From Streptomyces sp. 11x1 (GTDB taxonomy: Bacteria > Actinomycetota > Actinomycetes > Streptomycetales > Streptomycetaceae), in NCBI RefSeq assembly GCF_032598905.1, contig NZ_CP122459.1, forward strand, positions 1-64,000: 64,000 nucleotides of DNA, written 5' to 3'. Under the pieces are notes generated by a model. That model had not been told where the DNA came from. It ran no database searches and was given only the letters and a program-made list of their open reading frames with translations. A program made the translations under genes and the position numbers. Position 1 is the stretch's first letter. The number at the start of each line of letters is the position of its first letter. This document shows positions 16,779-26,216 of the stretch, one piece after another.

Positions 16779-18956
16779 CTACACCATCGCCTCACCCCCC
16801 GCCGGCACCTGCACCCACGCCACCGACGGTGACAGCACAGCCGACGACCAGCCCAGCTCTTCCGCCGCGCCCCGGATCCGCTCGACGCTTCCCGCCGGGG
16901 CGTTGTCCGGCACGGAGAGCAGCAACACGCCCTCCTCCGGGGTGCGCGGCACCTCCGGATGCGTCGCGGCAAGCCAGTCGATTTCGACGCACCACACCGC
17001 GTCCGGCCCCAGTACCCTCGCCAGCATCTCGGCGGCCGCCATCTGCGCCCGGTGCCGCCGCGTCCCGCGCTCCGCGAACGGGTGCACATCGTCGATCACG
17101 ATGCGGTCGACGTCCCGGCCGGCCGCCACCGACTCGGCCACTCGGTGACGCTGCGGCTCGCCGTCCCCGTACGGGTCGACCGCCCACGACGACAGCACGA
17201 ACATCGACGTGCGCGGCGCCCCATGGTCCACTCGGTACGTCACGGCCGCGTCGAAGAGCTGACCGTCCGGGATCTGCGGCCTGCGGCGCCGCTCCTCTGC
17301 CGCGTACACCACCAGGTGATCAGCCCTGAGCGTCACGATCCGCCCGGGGGCATCCAACGCTTCCGCGTAGCCGAGCAGGTAGCTCTCGAACTCGTGCGCC
17401 TGCTCCTCGTCGACGGGGCGGGTGATCCGGTGCATGCCGTCCGGCTGCGTGCTCAGGTGGTTGACCTGGATGCCCTTGTCGTCCAGGCACATGAGGAACC
17501 CGTCCTGGCGGCGGCTGCGGTCCTCCCAGCGGTGGGCGGGCAGGAACCCGGCCGCCGCGAGTTCGGCCGCGACCATGCGGAACTCCGGCACCTCGGCCAG
17601 GTCCGACGTCAGACCGGGCAGGCCGTGACTGACGCGGCCGAGCCGACGGTTCGTCTCGTCGTCCTGGTTGTCGAAGAGTGCGAGGCGTTCGGCGTGCTCA
17701 TCGGTCTCCCCGTGGCGCCGGAAGCATCCGGTGTGGGTGTCCATCGTCCACCCCTCCCGAAGCCAACCGGTCTGGAACCGCGGCTTCGACCGGTCGGCTG
17801 GCGGCTCCGCGAAGTACACGCCGGGCGCGTAGGGCGGCTCGTCGGGCAGACGGGGAAGGTAGTCGGGCATGGTCGTCGACAGTCCGACCCGGCGCAGCGC
17901 ATCGGCCAGGTACGGCAGCATCGCCGTCTCGGCAGCCTCGCACCGCTCGGCGTCCTCGTTCTCGCTGCGCCAACGCACCTGCCAGTGCTCCCCCTCGTGC
18001 CGGCCGGTGACCCATCCGGACCGCTCCCCGAGCCTGTGGTGCGGCCACAGAGCCCCCAACACCTTCTCCGCGCGGGTCAGTGCGTCGTCGGCCGTCGGCC
18101 GTCGGAAGCTCCAACCGAGGTCGCCCCGCCCGGTCATGGCCCACCCGGCGTCTTCCAGGAGACGGCGGTAGAACTCCATGCAGCGCTCCCAGCGACGCGC
18201 GGCCGGGCCGAAGCCGGACGCACGCATGCCGTCGTCCTTGCGCAGCACCAGGACCTCACCGGGCACCAGGGACGCCCGCACCCACACACCGGTGCCCTTC
18301 TGCGCGTCCTGGTCGTCGAGCACCGTTTCGCCCGACTGCCGGAAGATGCGCCGAGCTTCCCCCAACGGGGACTCCGGCCGCTCCTCCCGCTCGTCGTCGG
18401 GGACGGGCGTGAGCGTCACAGTGATGTCGCCGTCCATGAACACGGTGCTGAGTTGCTCGTACGGGGCGCGGCCGGTGCGCAGCGCCAACGCCACCTCCGC
18501 CACGGCGGTGGCGCGGGGCACGGTCGTCACGGGGACGTCGTCGCCGAGCAGCGCGCCCGACTCCTCCCGCCAGAACTCGGCGCCGTCGCCGAGCAGCATG
18601 CCGGCCGCCTGCTCTGCCTCCCGGTGCGCGTCGACGTCCTCCGGGTCGAGCAGGACGAGGTAGCCGCCGTGGTGCACGGCGACCGCGAGACCGGAGTCTT
18701 CGAGGAGTTGCCGCATGAGCGTCTGCCGCCCGTGGGCGATCAGCCGGGCCTCGGCCGGGTCGCGGTCCGGCTGGTTCCAGCGCACGGTGACCGGGCCGCC
18801 GTGCTGCTCCTGCTCTTTGGCCACGCCCTTGACGACGTAGCCGATGGAACGGGCGTTGAGCGCTCGGGTGATGCCCAAGTCGGGGTAGTCGCTGAGCAGT
18901 CGGGACGCGTAGGGGGCGGACGGCTTACGGACCGTCGTGGCGGGTGCTGCGGGCAT
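16779..18956 (-). CDS. Large multi-repeat unknown protein
   Basis: ATG 18956 has GGAGGAG nine bases upstream. The 725-residue product appears built of repeated alpha/beta units, each with a strand pair and a helix ending in a Gly-Trp or Gly-Phe step: for example VLVLRKDDGM with FYRRLLEDAGWAMTG, and RMVAAELAAAGFLPAHR. A similar unit pattern occurs in the 20381 gene (ARIVVHAGG with CLEVMEASGWTLT). No catalytic motif is seen. It is the largest protein of the leftward arm and is expressed from its own module B. Confidence 0.82.
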   Translation of the reverse strand: MPAAPATTVRKPSAPYASRLLSDYPDLGITRALNARSIGYVVKGVAKEQEQHGGPVTVRWNQPDRDPAEARLIAHGRQTLMRQLLEDSGLAVAVHHGGYLVLLDPEDVDAHREAEQAAGMLLGDGAEFWREESGALLGDDVPVTTVPRATAVAEVALALRTGRAPYEQLSTVFMDGDITVTLTPVPDDEREERPESPLGEARRIFRQSGETVLDDQDAQKGTGVWVRASLVPGEVLVLRKDDGMRASGFGPAARRWERCMEFYRRLLEDAGWAMTGRGDLGWSFRRPTADDALTRAEKVLGALWPHHRLGERSGWVTGRHEGEHWQVRWRSENEDAERCEAAETAMLPYLADALRRVGLSTTMPDYLPRLPDEPPYAPGVYFAEPPADRSKPRFQTGWLREGWTMDTHTGCFRRHGETDEHAERLALFDNQDDETNRRLGRVSHGLPGLTSDLAEVPEFRMVAAELAAAGFLPAHRWEDRSRRQDGFLMCLDDKGIQVNHLSTQPDGMHRITRPVDEEQAHEFESYLLGYAEALDAPGRIVTLRADHLVVYAAEERRRRPQIPDGQLFDAAVTYRVDHGAPRTSMFVLSSWAVDPYGDGEPQRHRVAESVAAGRDVDRIVIDDVHPFAERGTRRHRAQMAAAEMLARVLGPDAVWCVEIDWLAATHPEVPRTPEEGVLLLSVPDNAPAGSVERIRGAAEELGWSSAVLSPSVAWVQVPAGGEAMV

Positions 18957-18987
18957 GGTGGTGCTCCTCCAAACGTGTGGGGTGTGG

Positions 18988-19036
18988 GGCGATTCGCTGT
19001 GATCGCCCCACACGGAAAATCCTACAGTGCGAACGG
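18988..19036 (-). promoter_or_regulatory. 49-bp promoter module, copy B
   Basis: Read leftward it begins CCGTTCGCACTGTAGG, continues ATTTTCCGTGTGG and ends GGCGATCACAGCGAATCGCC. The perfect GGCGAT/ATCGCC dyad is present. It stands 31 bases before the start codon of the 725-residue protein. Confidence 0.88.
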
Positions 19037-19073
19037 TCGAGAGTCCAGGGGGCCCGGCCGCCGAGCGGACCGG

Positions 19074-19946
19074 CTATGCGGGCTCGGCCAGGTCGACCCG
19101 CATCACCGCGCCGGCCTGCTCCTCACCGGCGGCGATGCGCGCCTTCTGCTGCTCGTACACCTCGTTGAGCCGCTGGCACAGTCGCCCCGCCTCAGTAGGG
19201 GTCTGTACGCCCAACACGTGCACGCCCGTGAACCCGTCCATCACCAACTGCGAACCGCCGAACAGAGCACCGATGGCGGAGTCCTGCCCCACCACCGAGT
19301 AGCGCGGGCCCGACCAGTCCGCGGGCCGCTCGGCGAAGAACACCATGAACATGTCCCCCGGGAACGTCACGGCGATGCCGGCCGCTGCGAGAGCTGCACC
19401 CAGCTCGTGCCGCTTGGCCTCCTGCTGCGGGGTGTCGGCGGCGATCTTCACGGCCAGGTCCCACACCACGGCCGGGGCGTCGTTGCGGTAGATGATCCGC
19501 CAGCCGTCCCGCTCGCCCTCCACGTGCTCGGGGAACGCCTCGGACAGAGCAGCAACGGCCTTGGCCACGGCCGGGTGCTGGTAGTTCCGGCACGACATGT
19601 TCAGCGGCCACCGGTGCTCGCGCGCCCACATGCCGCACGTCGTGCACTCGGCTTCCCAGGCCGGGAGCGGTACCGGGATGTGGTCGAAGGTGTCGCTCTG
19701 CCGTCCCGGCGCGCGCTGGCGCAGCGTGTCGGTCTCCTCGTCGTAGACCGCCTCACCTCCGAGGGCGAACGCGTAGTGCCTGGTGGTGGCGAGCACGGCG
19801 GCGCGGGACAGGACGCCGATCGGCGCGCGGGTCTCTCCGTGCCCGACCATGAGGTACGCGGGGGAGCGCAGCGTGTCACGGTCGTCGGGGGTGAACTCTC
19901 GCCACGGTGCGGCGATCGGGAGGTAGTGGCGGCGGGTCTGGCTCAT
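19074..19946 (-). CDS. Unknown protein with cysteine cluster
   Basis: The 290-residue product has a likely metal or structural cysteine cluster, ECTTCGMWAREHRW followed by NMSC, near residue 100. A helical segment (AKAVAALSEAFPEHV) and a C-terminal alpha/beta region with GVHVLGVQTPTEAGRLCQRL follow. It lies upstream of module B and shares the leftward direction, so it must be transcribed from a more distant promoter. No family is recognised. Confidence 0.8.
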   Translation of the reverse strand: MSQTRRHYLPIAAPWREFTPDDRDTLRSPAYLMVGHGETRAPIGVLSRAAVLATTRHYAFALGGEAVYDEETDTLRQRAPGRQSDTFDHIPVPLPAWEAECTTCGMWAREHRWPLNMSCRNYQHPAVAKAVAALSEAFPEHVEGERDGWRIIYRNDAPAVVWDLAVKIAADTPQQEAKRHELGAALAAAGIAVTFPGDMFMVFFAERPADWSGPRYSVVGQDSAIGALFGGSQLVMDGFTGVHVLGVQTPTEAGRLCQRLNEVYEQQKARIAAGEEQAGAVMRVDLAEPA

Positions 19947-19974
19947 GGTGATCGCTCCAGGGGTGTGTGGGTGG

Positions 19975-20226
19975 TCAGGCCGCGCTGTAGACGTCGCTGC
20001 CGTTGACGGTGATGCGGACGGGCACGGTCTCCTGCGGGCTGAGGAGCGCGGCGGGGATCTCGCCCGTGTCCACGTGGAGCGAGACGACGATGCCGACGCC
20101 CGGCTCGACGTACGCGTAGACCTGCGCGCCGCCGATCACGATGCACGGCTTCGTGTCGTCGTCGACCTGGGGCAGGAAGCTGGCGGCACGGTTGAACTCG
20201 TCGGCCAGGGGCTGGCTGATCTGCAT
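19975..20226 (-). CDS. Small unknown protein
   Basis: The 83-residue product starts MQISQPLADEFNRAASFLP, followed by strands CIVIGGAQVYAYVE, GIVVSLHVDTGE and VPVRITVNGSDVYSA. It looks like a small mostly-beta domain. It sits between two larger leftward genes with short gaps. No family is recognised. Confidence 0.72.
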   Translation of the reverse strand: MQISQPLADEFNRAASFLPQVDDDTKPCIVIGGAQVYAYVEPGVGIVVSLHVDTGEIPAALLSPQETVPVRITVNGSDVYSAA

Positions 20227-20380
20227 GGGGTGACTCCGGTGTTGCGTGGGCGGGCGGGGCGCTGCGGTCGCAGGCCCGGCACACGGCCGTGACGGGGTGG
20301 GGGCGGCACGGGCGCGTGCGGAGACGGCGAACGGGCAGGGTGCGGGGGCCGGCCAGCGTGACGGGCCCCCGCGGCTAGGG

Positions 20381-21643
20381 TCAGGCCTCGTCGAGCGGGG
20401 TGTAGCGGGAGTAACGCGCCATGTGCTCCGGCTCGCCGGTGGCGGAGACGTAGATGGTGCGGCCCTCCGCCTCCGCCGTCGCGAGACCCCGCCGCAGCAG
20501 GAACTCAACGGCCCACAGCACTTGGTCCTGCGTCTCCCGCGGCCCCTCCTCCCACTCCTCGTCGAGCGCCGTGCGGCACTCCGCCCGGTACGTGGCGGCC
20601 AGCTCGGGCACCCACGCGAACCCGGAATCGTCGGCGAGTACGATGCGGGCCCGCAGGCTGCGCTCCGGCCGCTGCACCCACACTGTGGTCCGGCCCCGCT
20701 CGGTGCTGGTGATGGTCAGCCCGTGACGGGTCAGCGTCCGCTCGATCGCCGCCAGCACGCCGAAGAACGTGCGCCGCTCCTCCGGCTTGCGCGGGGCGAC
20801 CACACCCGCGGGGCCCGGCTGGTTGTGGTCGTACGTCACCATCACGTGGTCGGACGCGAGCGTTGGCGCAGACACCGCGAAACCCCACACCTTTTCCGCC
20901 CGGCCCTGGACCGCCGCGCGAGGGATGTAGCCGCGCTCCCGAAGGATCTTCGCCACGTGCTGAACGAACTCGTCGGCTTCCGGGTCGCACCCGAGAACGA
21001 CGGGGATGGCCGGCCGCTCCGGGACGAAGACGTCAGGGTGAGCGCTGAACTCCGCCTCGTCGTGGATGTACGTGTGGGTGAGCGTCCAGCCGGACGCCTC
21101 CATGACCTCAAGGCACTTCCCTGCGAGCGCGCGCCACTCCCCCGCACCCTCCGCCTTGGGGTCGTACGGCTTATGCCGGTGGCCTCCCGCGTGGACGACG
21201 ATGCGCGCGTTGCGGTGCTTGCCGTCGGCCGGGTGAACGTGGACCCCCCGACCGTCCGGGTAGCCCCTAGGCAGAAGCGGGATACCGGCGGCCGCCAACA
21301 CGGTGCGCGCCATCCGCACTGCCGGAGTGTGCGCGACGAACTCACCGCCGGTCGGGCCTTGCCCGTGACGCTCCCACCCAGCGGCCACCAGCGCGTCACG
21401 GGCGGCCGCCATGAGGCGCCCCCACTCAACACGCTGCTCGTAGAACCCTGGACGGTCGTCGGGGCGCCTCTCCTGACCGTGCACGACGGGAACGACCCGT
21501 ACGGCGTCCATGGCGTACTTCGCGGGGTAGACGATCACGCCGGTGAGCGACGTCATGGCGTCGTCGATGACGGTCAGCCCGGCAGCGGACAGTACGGCCT
21601 CCGCGTCGCGGATGTGGCTGGTGGTCGGGGCGGACATGGACAT
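20381..21643 (-). CDS. Unknown protein with three repeated alpha/beta units
   Basis: A TTGGAGG site precedes ATG 21643. The 420-residue product contains at least three units of the form helix with AAG, strands, then a helix ending GW: AEAVLSAAGLTVI with ALVAAGWERHG; ARTVLAAAGIPLLP with CLEVMEASGWTLT; and VAKILRERGYIP with AIERTLTRHGLTI. Similar units occur in the 725-residue protein of module B. The role is unknown; the repeats suggest a binding scaffold. Confidence 0.82.
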   Translation of the reverse strand: MSMSAPTTSHIRDAEAVLSAAGLTVIDDAMTSLTGVIVYPAKYAMDAVRVVPVVHGQERRPDDRPGFYEQRVEWGRLMAAARDALVAAGWERHGQGPTGGEFVAHTPAVRMARTVLAAAGIPLLPRGYPDGRGVHVHPADGKHRNARIVVHAGGHRHKPYDPKAEGAGEWRALAGKCLEVMEASGWTLTHTYIHDEAEFSAHPDVFVPERPAIPVVLGCDPEADEFVQHVAKILRERGYIPRAAVQGRAEKVWGFAVSAPTLASDHVMVTYDHNQPGPAGVVAPRKPEERRTFFGVLAAIERTLTRHGLTITSTERGRTTVWVQRPERSLRARIVLADDSGFAWVPELAATYRAECRTALDEEWEEGPRETQDQVLWAVEFLLRRGLATAEAEGRTIYVSATGEPEHMARYSRYTPLDEA

Positions 21644-21800
21644 GTGGTGCCTCCAAGAGTGGGCGAAGTGAAAGGGCCGCCCGGGTATGGCGCGTCCTGC
21701 ACACGGCCGCAGCAGACGGGCGGCACGGGCGAGTGCGGGAAGCGGCAGGGGGCGGGGGCCGGGGCGGCGAGAGAGCGAACGCCCCGGCCCGAAGAGGTCG

Positions 21801-21950
21801 CTAGCCCCTTGCGATGACCGTCGCGGCGACCACGACCAACATGCCGTGGATGATGAGCGACAGCATGAGGAGGATGGTGATCGGGGTCGCCATCCTCAAC
21901 CAGCGCTCTTCGATCGAAACCGTCTTCTTCGGCTCGGCGTTGTCCTTCAT
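21801..21950 (-). CDS. Small single-span membrane protein
   Basis: ATG 21950 has a strong GGAGGTCAGCTC leader. The 49-residue product has a charged start (MKDNAEPKKTVSIEERWLRM) and one hydrophobic helix at about residues 20-45 (ITILLMLSLIIHGMLVVVAA). It is the only membrane protein of the leftward arm. Longer frames upstream are low-complexity shadow. Confidence 0.75.
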   Translation of the reverse strand: MKDNAEPKKTVSIEERWLRMATPITILLMLSLIIHGMLVVVAATVIARG

Positions 21951-22116
21951 GAGCTGACCTCCATGGGGGTCGTAGATGGGTGGGGCGCTCGTGCATCCCC
22001 GCATCGGGCCGCGACAAGAGCGGGCGCGGCCCGATGCGGGCACGACAGATGGGGGGGATGGCCGGCCCGCTCCCCGGCCGGTGCGCGGTCGTCATGGCCG
22101 GGGAGCGGAACCGGGG

Positions 22117-22842
22117 TCAGGAACGGCCGGCGGTGCCGTACAGGCGCTCCAGGCCCTTGCGGCGCACCGCCAGGAACTTGCGGACCTCCGGCGCAGCGGA
22201 CTCCAGCACCAACGCCAACTCAGCAGCGGTCAGGGGGCGCGTGTAGAGCCGCAAGTAGCCGTCACGGTCCCGGCGGAATGCGGCGCAGCGCTCCGGCCGG
22301 TACAGGGCCGCGTCGCGCGCCCACCCGCCGGACCAGCGGTCGACAACGTGAAGCGGGCGCAGGATGCTGGGGCCGCCCAAGAGCTGAACGGCGTTGATGA
22401 TCCGGCGGGCGACCAGCGGCTCTAGGCACGCGGCGCGCAGCTGGAACACCGGACGGTCGGCACCCTCGTCCCACATGGCGACGACACGGCCACAGTGCCG
22501 AAGGTCGTGCACGGCGTACGCCACGCCCGGCTGACGAAAGAGCATGTCTCCGCCGCTCGACAGGACGTGCATGTCGGCCATGTCGCCGAAGTGCAGCAGC
22601 AGCGCCCGCCACGCCATCTGTTCCATCTCGTGGGCCCGAAGGACGTCGTGCCGCGTGGGACGGAACGGCTTCCGGACGGCCGGGAGTGCCGGGCCGTGCG
22701 GGTCGGGCACCGCCTTGTCCCGAACGGCGTCCATGAACGCGGCCTTACTGTCCTCGGACGCGCAGAAGGCGGCGTACAGGCGCATCAGCTCCTGCGCGGG
22801 TATGGCGGGGAAGCGGGTGGACGGGCGAGACGACAGGGTCAC
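22117..22842 (-). CDS. Unknown protein of the leftward arm
   Basis: GTG 22842 was chosen from GGGAG seven bases upstream; the frame before it is Arg/Pro-rich shadow. The 241-residue product starts with a helical part (IPAQELMRLYAAFCASEDSKAAFM), has a central region with HEMEQMAWRALLLHFGDMADM, and ends with basic helices (EVRKFLAVRRKGLERLYG). No family is recognised. Confidence 0.75.
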   Translation of the reverse strand: MTLSSRPSTRFPAIPAQELMRLYAAFCASEDSKAAFMDAVRDKAVPDPHGPALPAVRKPFRPTRHDVLRAHEMEQMAWRALLLHFGDMADMHVLSSGGDMLFRQPGVAYAVHDLRHCGRVVAMWDEGADRPVFQLRAACLEPLVARRIINAVQLLGGPSILRPLHVVDRWSGGWARDAALYRPERCAAFRRDRDGYLRLYTRPLTAAELALVLESAAPEVRKFLAVRRKGLERLYGTAGRS

Positions 22843-22991
22843 GGCTGGACTCCCAAAGAGGCATGCAAAACGGGCGGAAACGACGGGTTGTTGCGCGACT
22901 TGCGCAGGTTCACGCGCGGGCGCGGGTAATGGCGCGGGGTGGGCCGGCCGCCCCGCCGGGGGAGTGCGGGGCGACCGGGGCGCGGGGTGCG

Positions 22992-23489
22992 TCAGGCGGT
23001 GAAGGACGCGTACAGCTCGTCCAGGAACAGTTCCCGGGCGGTGCACAGCGCTGCGCCGTCGGACGGGGCGCTGATGGCGTACCGGTCGTAGCCCAGGGAG
23101 CTGAGGTAGTCGGTCCAGACGCGTCCGGCGTACATGCACGCGGGCTCGCGGGTGACGGTGACGACGTCCAGGTCCCCGGTGGTGTCGAACGACGTCTTGC
23201 GGAAGACGACGGCGCGCTCTGCGGTGTCCTTCGCCAGGGTGGCGTGCCGTCCGTGCAGCGTGGCGTATGCGGTGTCCGCGTGCGTCCGGACGGAGCGGCG
23301 GGCGGCGGCGGTGCCGGTGGCGTAGACGGTGGTGACGAACCCGCCGCGCCGGGCGGCGAACGCGTGCAGCCGCTCGATGGTGTGCGCTCCGGCGCGGTCG
23401 GTGCGGATGACGACCGGGATGGTGCTCTTGCTGCCTGCGATGGCGACAACGTGGAACAGGCGCAGCGGGGTGACGACCGTTTCGGCCAT
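22992..23489 (-). CDS. Unknown protein, first gene of leftward arm
   Basis: ATG 23489 gives a 165-residue product with strands LRLFHVVAIAGSKSTIPVVI and FVTTVYATGTAAARRSV and a C-terminal helix ARELFLDELYASFTA. It is the first leftward gene after the divergent point near 23.6 kb and follows the TTGACA-containing variant promoter by about 75 bases. Confidence 0.78.
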   Translation of the reverse strand: MAETVVTPLRLFHVVAIAGSKSTIPVVIRTDRAGAHTIERLHAFAARRGGFVTTVYATGTAAARRSVRTHADTAYATLHGRHATLAKDTAERAVVFRKTSFDTTGDLDVVTVTREPACMYAGRVWTDYLSSLGYDRYAISAPSDGAALCTARELFLDELYASFTA

Positions 23490-23561
23490 GGGGTGCTCCC
23501 TGGGTGTGTGTGGTGGCCGGCTGCCTCGCTGTGTGCATGCCGGGCCGTTGCGTTCCGCCGT

Positions 23562-23609
23562 TCGGTTGGAACACGAGAAACGTACAGTGCGGATGTCCCA
23601 CCCTGTCAA
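23562..23609 (-). promoter_or_regulatory. Variant promoter (module E) for the leftward arm
   Basis: Read leftward it has TTGACA (23609-23604), 19 bases, then TACGTT (23584-23579). The spacer ends with ATCCGCACTG and the -10 region reads CACTGTACGTTTCTCGTGTT, matching the 5' half of the 49-bp module. The 3' GGCGAT dyad is not conserved. Confidence 0.6.
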
Positions 23610-23647
23610 CCCCCCCCCGCTCGAATCAGGGGTGATCGAATCTCAGG

Positions 23648-23669
23648 GCGTTCGCTCTGTACGATTTTC
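23648..23669 (+). promoter_or_regulatory. Variant promoter (module F) for the rightward arm
   Basis: GCGTTCGCTCTGTACGAT is followed by TTTC, matching the 5' half of the shared module, with TACGAT as the -10 box. It points toward the 23757 gene about 90 bases downstream and lies back-to-back with module E. Confidence 0.6.
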
Positions 23670-23756
23670 TGGATCGCGTGATACGGTGGTGGCACACCGC
23701 GAGGGAAGCGGCACAGCGAACGCCTCCCTTGCCCACACACATCAGGGAGCATCCGA

Positions 23757-24137
23757 ATGCCCAAGGCCCGTACGCACCGCGCCCGCCGCACCGCCGCCGT
23801 TCTCCGTGACCGGCGTCGCGAGAACCGGGCGCACCGCGACATGACGCAGCGCGTGAAGGTGAGCGACTACCTGACCGTGCTCGGCATGGAGGAGACGGAC
23901 ATTGACCGCTACGGCTCTTGGGCCGGGAAGCACATCGTGAACGCGTACCGGGCCGCCAACTTCGGCCACGACCCGCGCAAGACCCGCAAGCGCACCAAGC
24001 CGTGTAAGGGCTACCCCGAGGGTCGCTGGATCAAGGTGAACGTCTACCGGATCACCGACCCCGCCCTGATCACCGGGTGCGCGTCCTACAAGCGCACCGC
24101 CCCGTTCGTGCAGGGGCTCTACGCCCCCGCCGCGTAG
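23757..24137 (+). CDS. Basic small protein, first gene of rightward arm
   Basis: GGGAG precedes the ATG by seven bases. The 126-residue product is strongly basic at the start (RTHRARRTAAVLRDRRRENR), followed by a helical segment (KVSDYLTVLGMEETDIDRYG) and a basic C-terminal half (DPRKTRKRTKPCKGY). The charge suggests nucleic-acid binding. It is the first rightward gene after divergent promoters. Confidence 0.8.
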   Translation: MPKARTHRARRTAAVLRDRRRENRAHRDMTQRVKVSDYLTVLGMEETDIDRYGSWAGKHIVNAYRAANFGHDPRKTRKRTKPCKGYPEGRWIKVNVYRITDPALITGCASYKRTAPFVQGLYAPAA

Positions 24138-24297
24138 CCACAAGCCACCGCTACGCCCCACGGTCCGGCCGGACGGTCGCGCCCGCCCCCTCCCCCGGGG
24201 CGCGGCCGTCCGGCCCTCAGGTCGCCGGGCGGGTCGGCCTCCCCCCGCCGCCCGCCCGGCCCGCACCCTTCACCGCACGCACGAACGGAGACTTCCC

Positions 24298-24909
24298 ATG
24301 ACCGCCACCGCCACCTGCACCGACTTCGCGTCGACCGTCCTCGCCTCCCGCACCGCCCCGATGACCGTTCAGCGCCTGGCTGTGAAGCCCGGCGACGTCT
24401 TCCACAACGGCGGCGCGCGCTACCTCGTCCTCAACGCCCGATACGGCGACGCCCCGCACTGCTGGCTCCGGCAGTCCCTCACCGTCGCCGCCCTCTCCCA
24501 CGCTGACGCCCGGGGCATCCTCAAGCCCTACACGATGGGGCTGTCCGTCGACTTCGCCCGCACCCAGGACGCCACCGTGGAGGCACCCGAGCCGGACGCG
24601 CGCCGCTGGTGGGTCGCCGCCATCCTGGACGACCGGGGCCGCTTCGACGGCGCCAACGGCTACCAGGAGAGCGCCGACTGCGAGCGCTGCGCCGACACGC
24701 CCCTGGACCCCGCCCGACGCAACTACGTGACGTGCAAGGGCGCTCAGGCGCACGCCTGGAACCAGGTCGGCTACTGGGAGGACTCCCGGCACCGGCTGGA
24801 GGCCCCGCGCACCTACTACGTGCTGCCCGTGCTCGCGGACACGTGGGAGGGCGCCCGCGCGCAGGCCCACGACCTGTGCGAGCGGCTGCGCACCGTCGGC
24901 CACCTGTAG
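24298..24909 (+). CDS. Unknown protein with cysteine motif
   Basis: The 203-residue product has an N-terminal beta region (MTVQRLAVKPGDVFHNGG and YLVLNARYG) and a central cluster DCERC with a third Cys in YVTCKG. The C-terminus is helical (TWEGARAQAHDLCERLRTVG). ACGGAG precedes the ATG. No family is recognised; the cysteines may bind metal. Confidence 0.8.
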   Translation: MTATATCTDFASTVLASRTAPMTVQRLAVKPGDVFHNGGARYLVLNARYGDAPHCWLRQSLTVAALSHADARGILKPYTMGLSVDFARTQDATVEAPEPDARRWWVAAILDDRGRFDGANGYQESADCERCADTPLDPARRNYVTCKGAQAHAWNQVGYWEDSRHRLEAPRTYYVLPVLADTWEGARAQAHDLCERLRTVGHL

Positions 24910-25009
24910 GCCCCGCCCGGCCACGAAACGGCCGGCTCGCCCCTAACCCCCGGGGCGCGGCACTCTTCGCCGCGCCCCGCCCGATTCCCGCACTGTGAAA
25001 GGCCCCGCC

Positions 25010-25747
25010 ATGACCACCGCCCCCGCTCCCACCGTCGCGCCCGAGACCGTTGCCGCAGCCCTGTTCGTCGGCGCGTTCAACTCCGTGTTCGAGGACGACC
25101 CGCGCATGACGATCGCCGTGCACCTGACCACCGGATCCAGCCTGGCCGTCACCGGCCGACTCGGCGACGACTACCACATGCACTTCAGCCCGGCGGAGGT
25201 GTCCGCCGCCCTAGACTGGCTCACCCGGGCCGTGGCCGCCGACGGGCGCACGGTCATCGCGGTCACCGCCGATCGCGACGACGAAGGCGAGTCGGCGCAC
25301 GGCTGGGCGTGGTTCATCGACACCGGTGACCCCCTGCCCGCCAGCGCGGCCTCCTCGCTGTTCCCCGACCACGTCGAACTGCTCGGCGCGGAACAGCCGT
25401 GGGTCACCCTCAAAGGGCCTCAACCGCTGGTCGACACGAGCGCCGAGGGTCTGTCTGCCACTGCCCTCAGCGACGACGTCAAGGCAGTCGTCACGGCGCA
25501 CGGGGAGCCGGAGCGGCCGGCCGCCAGGCACCGGTTCGCGCTGCGCCTGGACGGCACAGTCACCGTGCACGTGGACGCCGCCGACGAGAGCGCCGCGCGT
25601 GACGCGCTGGAGGTGATCGAGTACGAGGACTTCGACGTGGACCTGCGCACCCGCGACGGTCACGTCATCGGGCACATCACGCTCGGGGAGGCCGACGGGG
25701 CGGAGCTGGTCAGCGTCGACGGCGTCCCGGCGGACGAGATCGACTGA
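25010..25747 (+). CDS. Unknown protein, paralogue of the 14832 gene
   Basis: ATG 25010 gives 245 residues. The first half (MTIAVHLTTGSSLAVTGRLG, AEVSAALDWLTRAVAADG, GWAWFIDTGD) matches the domain of the leftward gene at 14832. The second half is an added domain with HRFALRLDGTVTVHVDAADE and a repeat-like VDLRTRDGHVIGHI. The presence of one family on both arms suggests duplication across the divergence point. Confidence 0.8.
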   Translation: MTTAPAPTVAPETVAAALFVGAFNSVFEDDPRMTIAVHLTTGSSLAVTGRLGDDYHMHFSPAEVSAALDWLTRAVAADGRTVIAVTADRDDEGESAHGWAWFIDTGDPLPASAASSLFPDHVELLGAEQPWVTLKGPQPLVDTSAEGLSATALSDDVKAVVTAHGEPERPAARHRFALRLDGTVTVHVDAADESAARDALEVIEYEDFDVDLRTRDGHVIGHITLGEADGAELVSVDGVPADEID

Positions 25748-25802
25748 CGGACCGACACGGGCCCAGGGCGCGGCGGCACTTCTCTGCGCCCTTCCCTCAG
25801 CT

Positions 25803-25851
25803 CCGTTCGCACTGTATGGTTTTCCGTGTTGGGCGATCACAGCGAATCGCC
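25803..25851 (+). promoter_or_regulatory. 49-bp promoter module, copy C
   Basis: It begins CCGTTCGCACTGTATGG, continues TTTTCCGTGTTGG and ends GCGATCACAGCGAATCGCC. TATGGT is the likely -10 box. The GGCGAT/ATCGCC dyad is perfect. Copy B and copy C are nearly identical although they face opposite ways. Confidence 0.9.
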
Positions 25852-25893
25852 CGGCACCACACACCCGCGTTCCCGCGACAGGAGCCAACCGTG

Positions 25894-26121
25894 ATGTCTC
25901 ACTACCGCACCCGCGCCCGCCGCATCCTCGCCCGCGTACAGGCCGCCGCCGTGCTGGCCGGCCTGCTCGCCCTCACCTTCCTCGCGCTCGCCGCGTCTCT
26001 CGGCGCGCTCCGTTCGGCCCCCGCCCCGCAGCAGCGACCCGCCGTGACCGTCCGCGTCAACGCCGACCGGGACGACACCGTCGGGGCGTACGGGTCTGCG
26101 CCCGCCCGCGCGCACCGCTGA
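25894..26121 (+). CDS. Small single-span membrane protein
   Basis: AGGAG at 25880-25884 serves ATG 25894 (GTG 25891 is an alternative). The 75-residue product has a basic start (SHYRTRARRILARVQ), one hydrophobic helix at about 17-40 (AVLAGLLALTFLALAASLGA) and a short external tail. It is the first gene after module C. Confidence 0.75.
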   Translation: MSHYRTRARRILARVQAAAVLAGLLALTFLALAASLGALRSAPAPQQRPAVTVRVNADRDDTVGAYGSAPARAHR

Positions 26122-26216
26122 CCGCACCGCCCCCGGCCGGACGGCCGGCCACCCCACTGGGGCGCAGCCACCCCGCGCGCTGCGCCCCGCCCCAGACCCG
26201 AGAGGAACACCTCGCC

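Noticed and set aside
16959..20006. 1015-codon open frame on the plus strand
   Set aside because: It is the antisense shadow of four leftward genes with good ribosome sites; its product is His/Arg/Gly-rich without motifs, as expected for complementary GC-rich codons.
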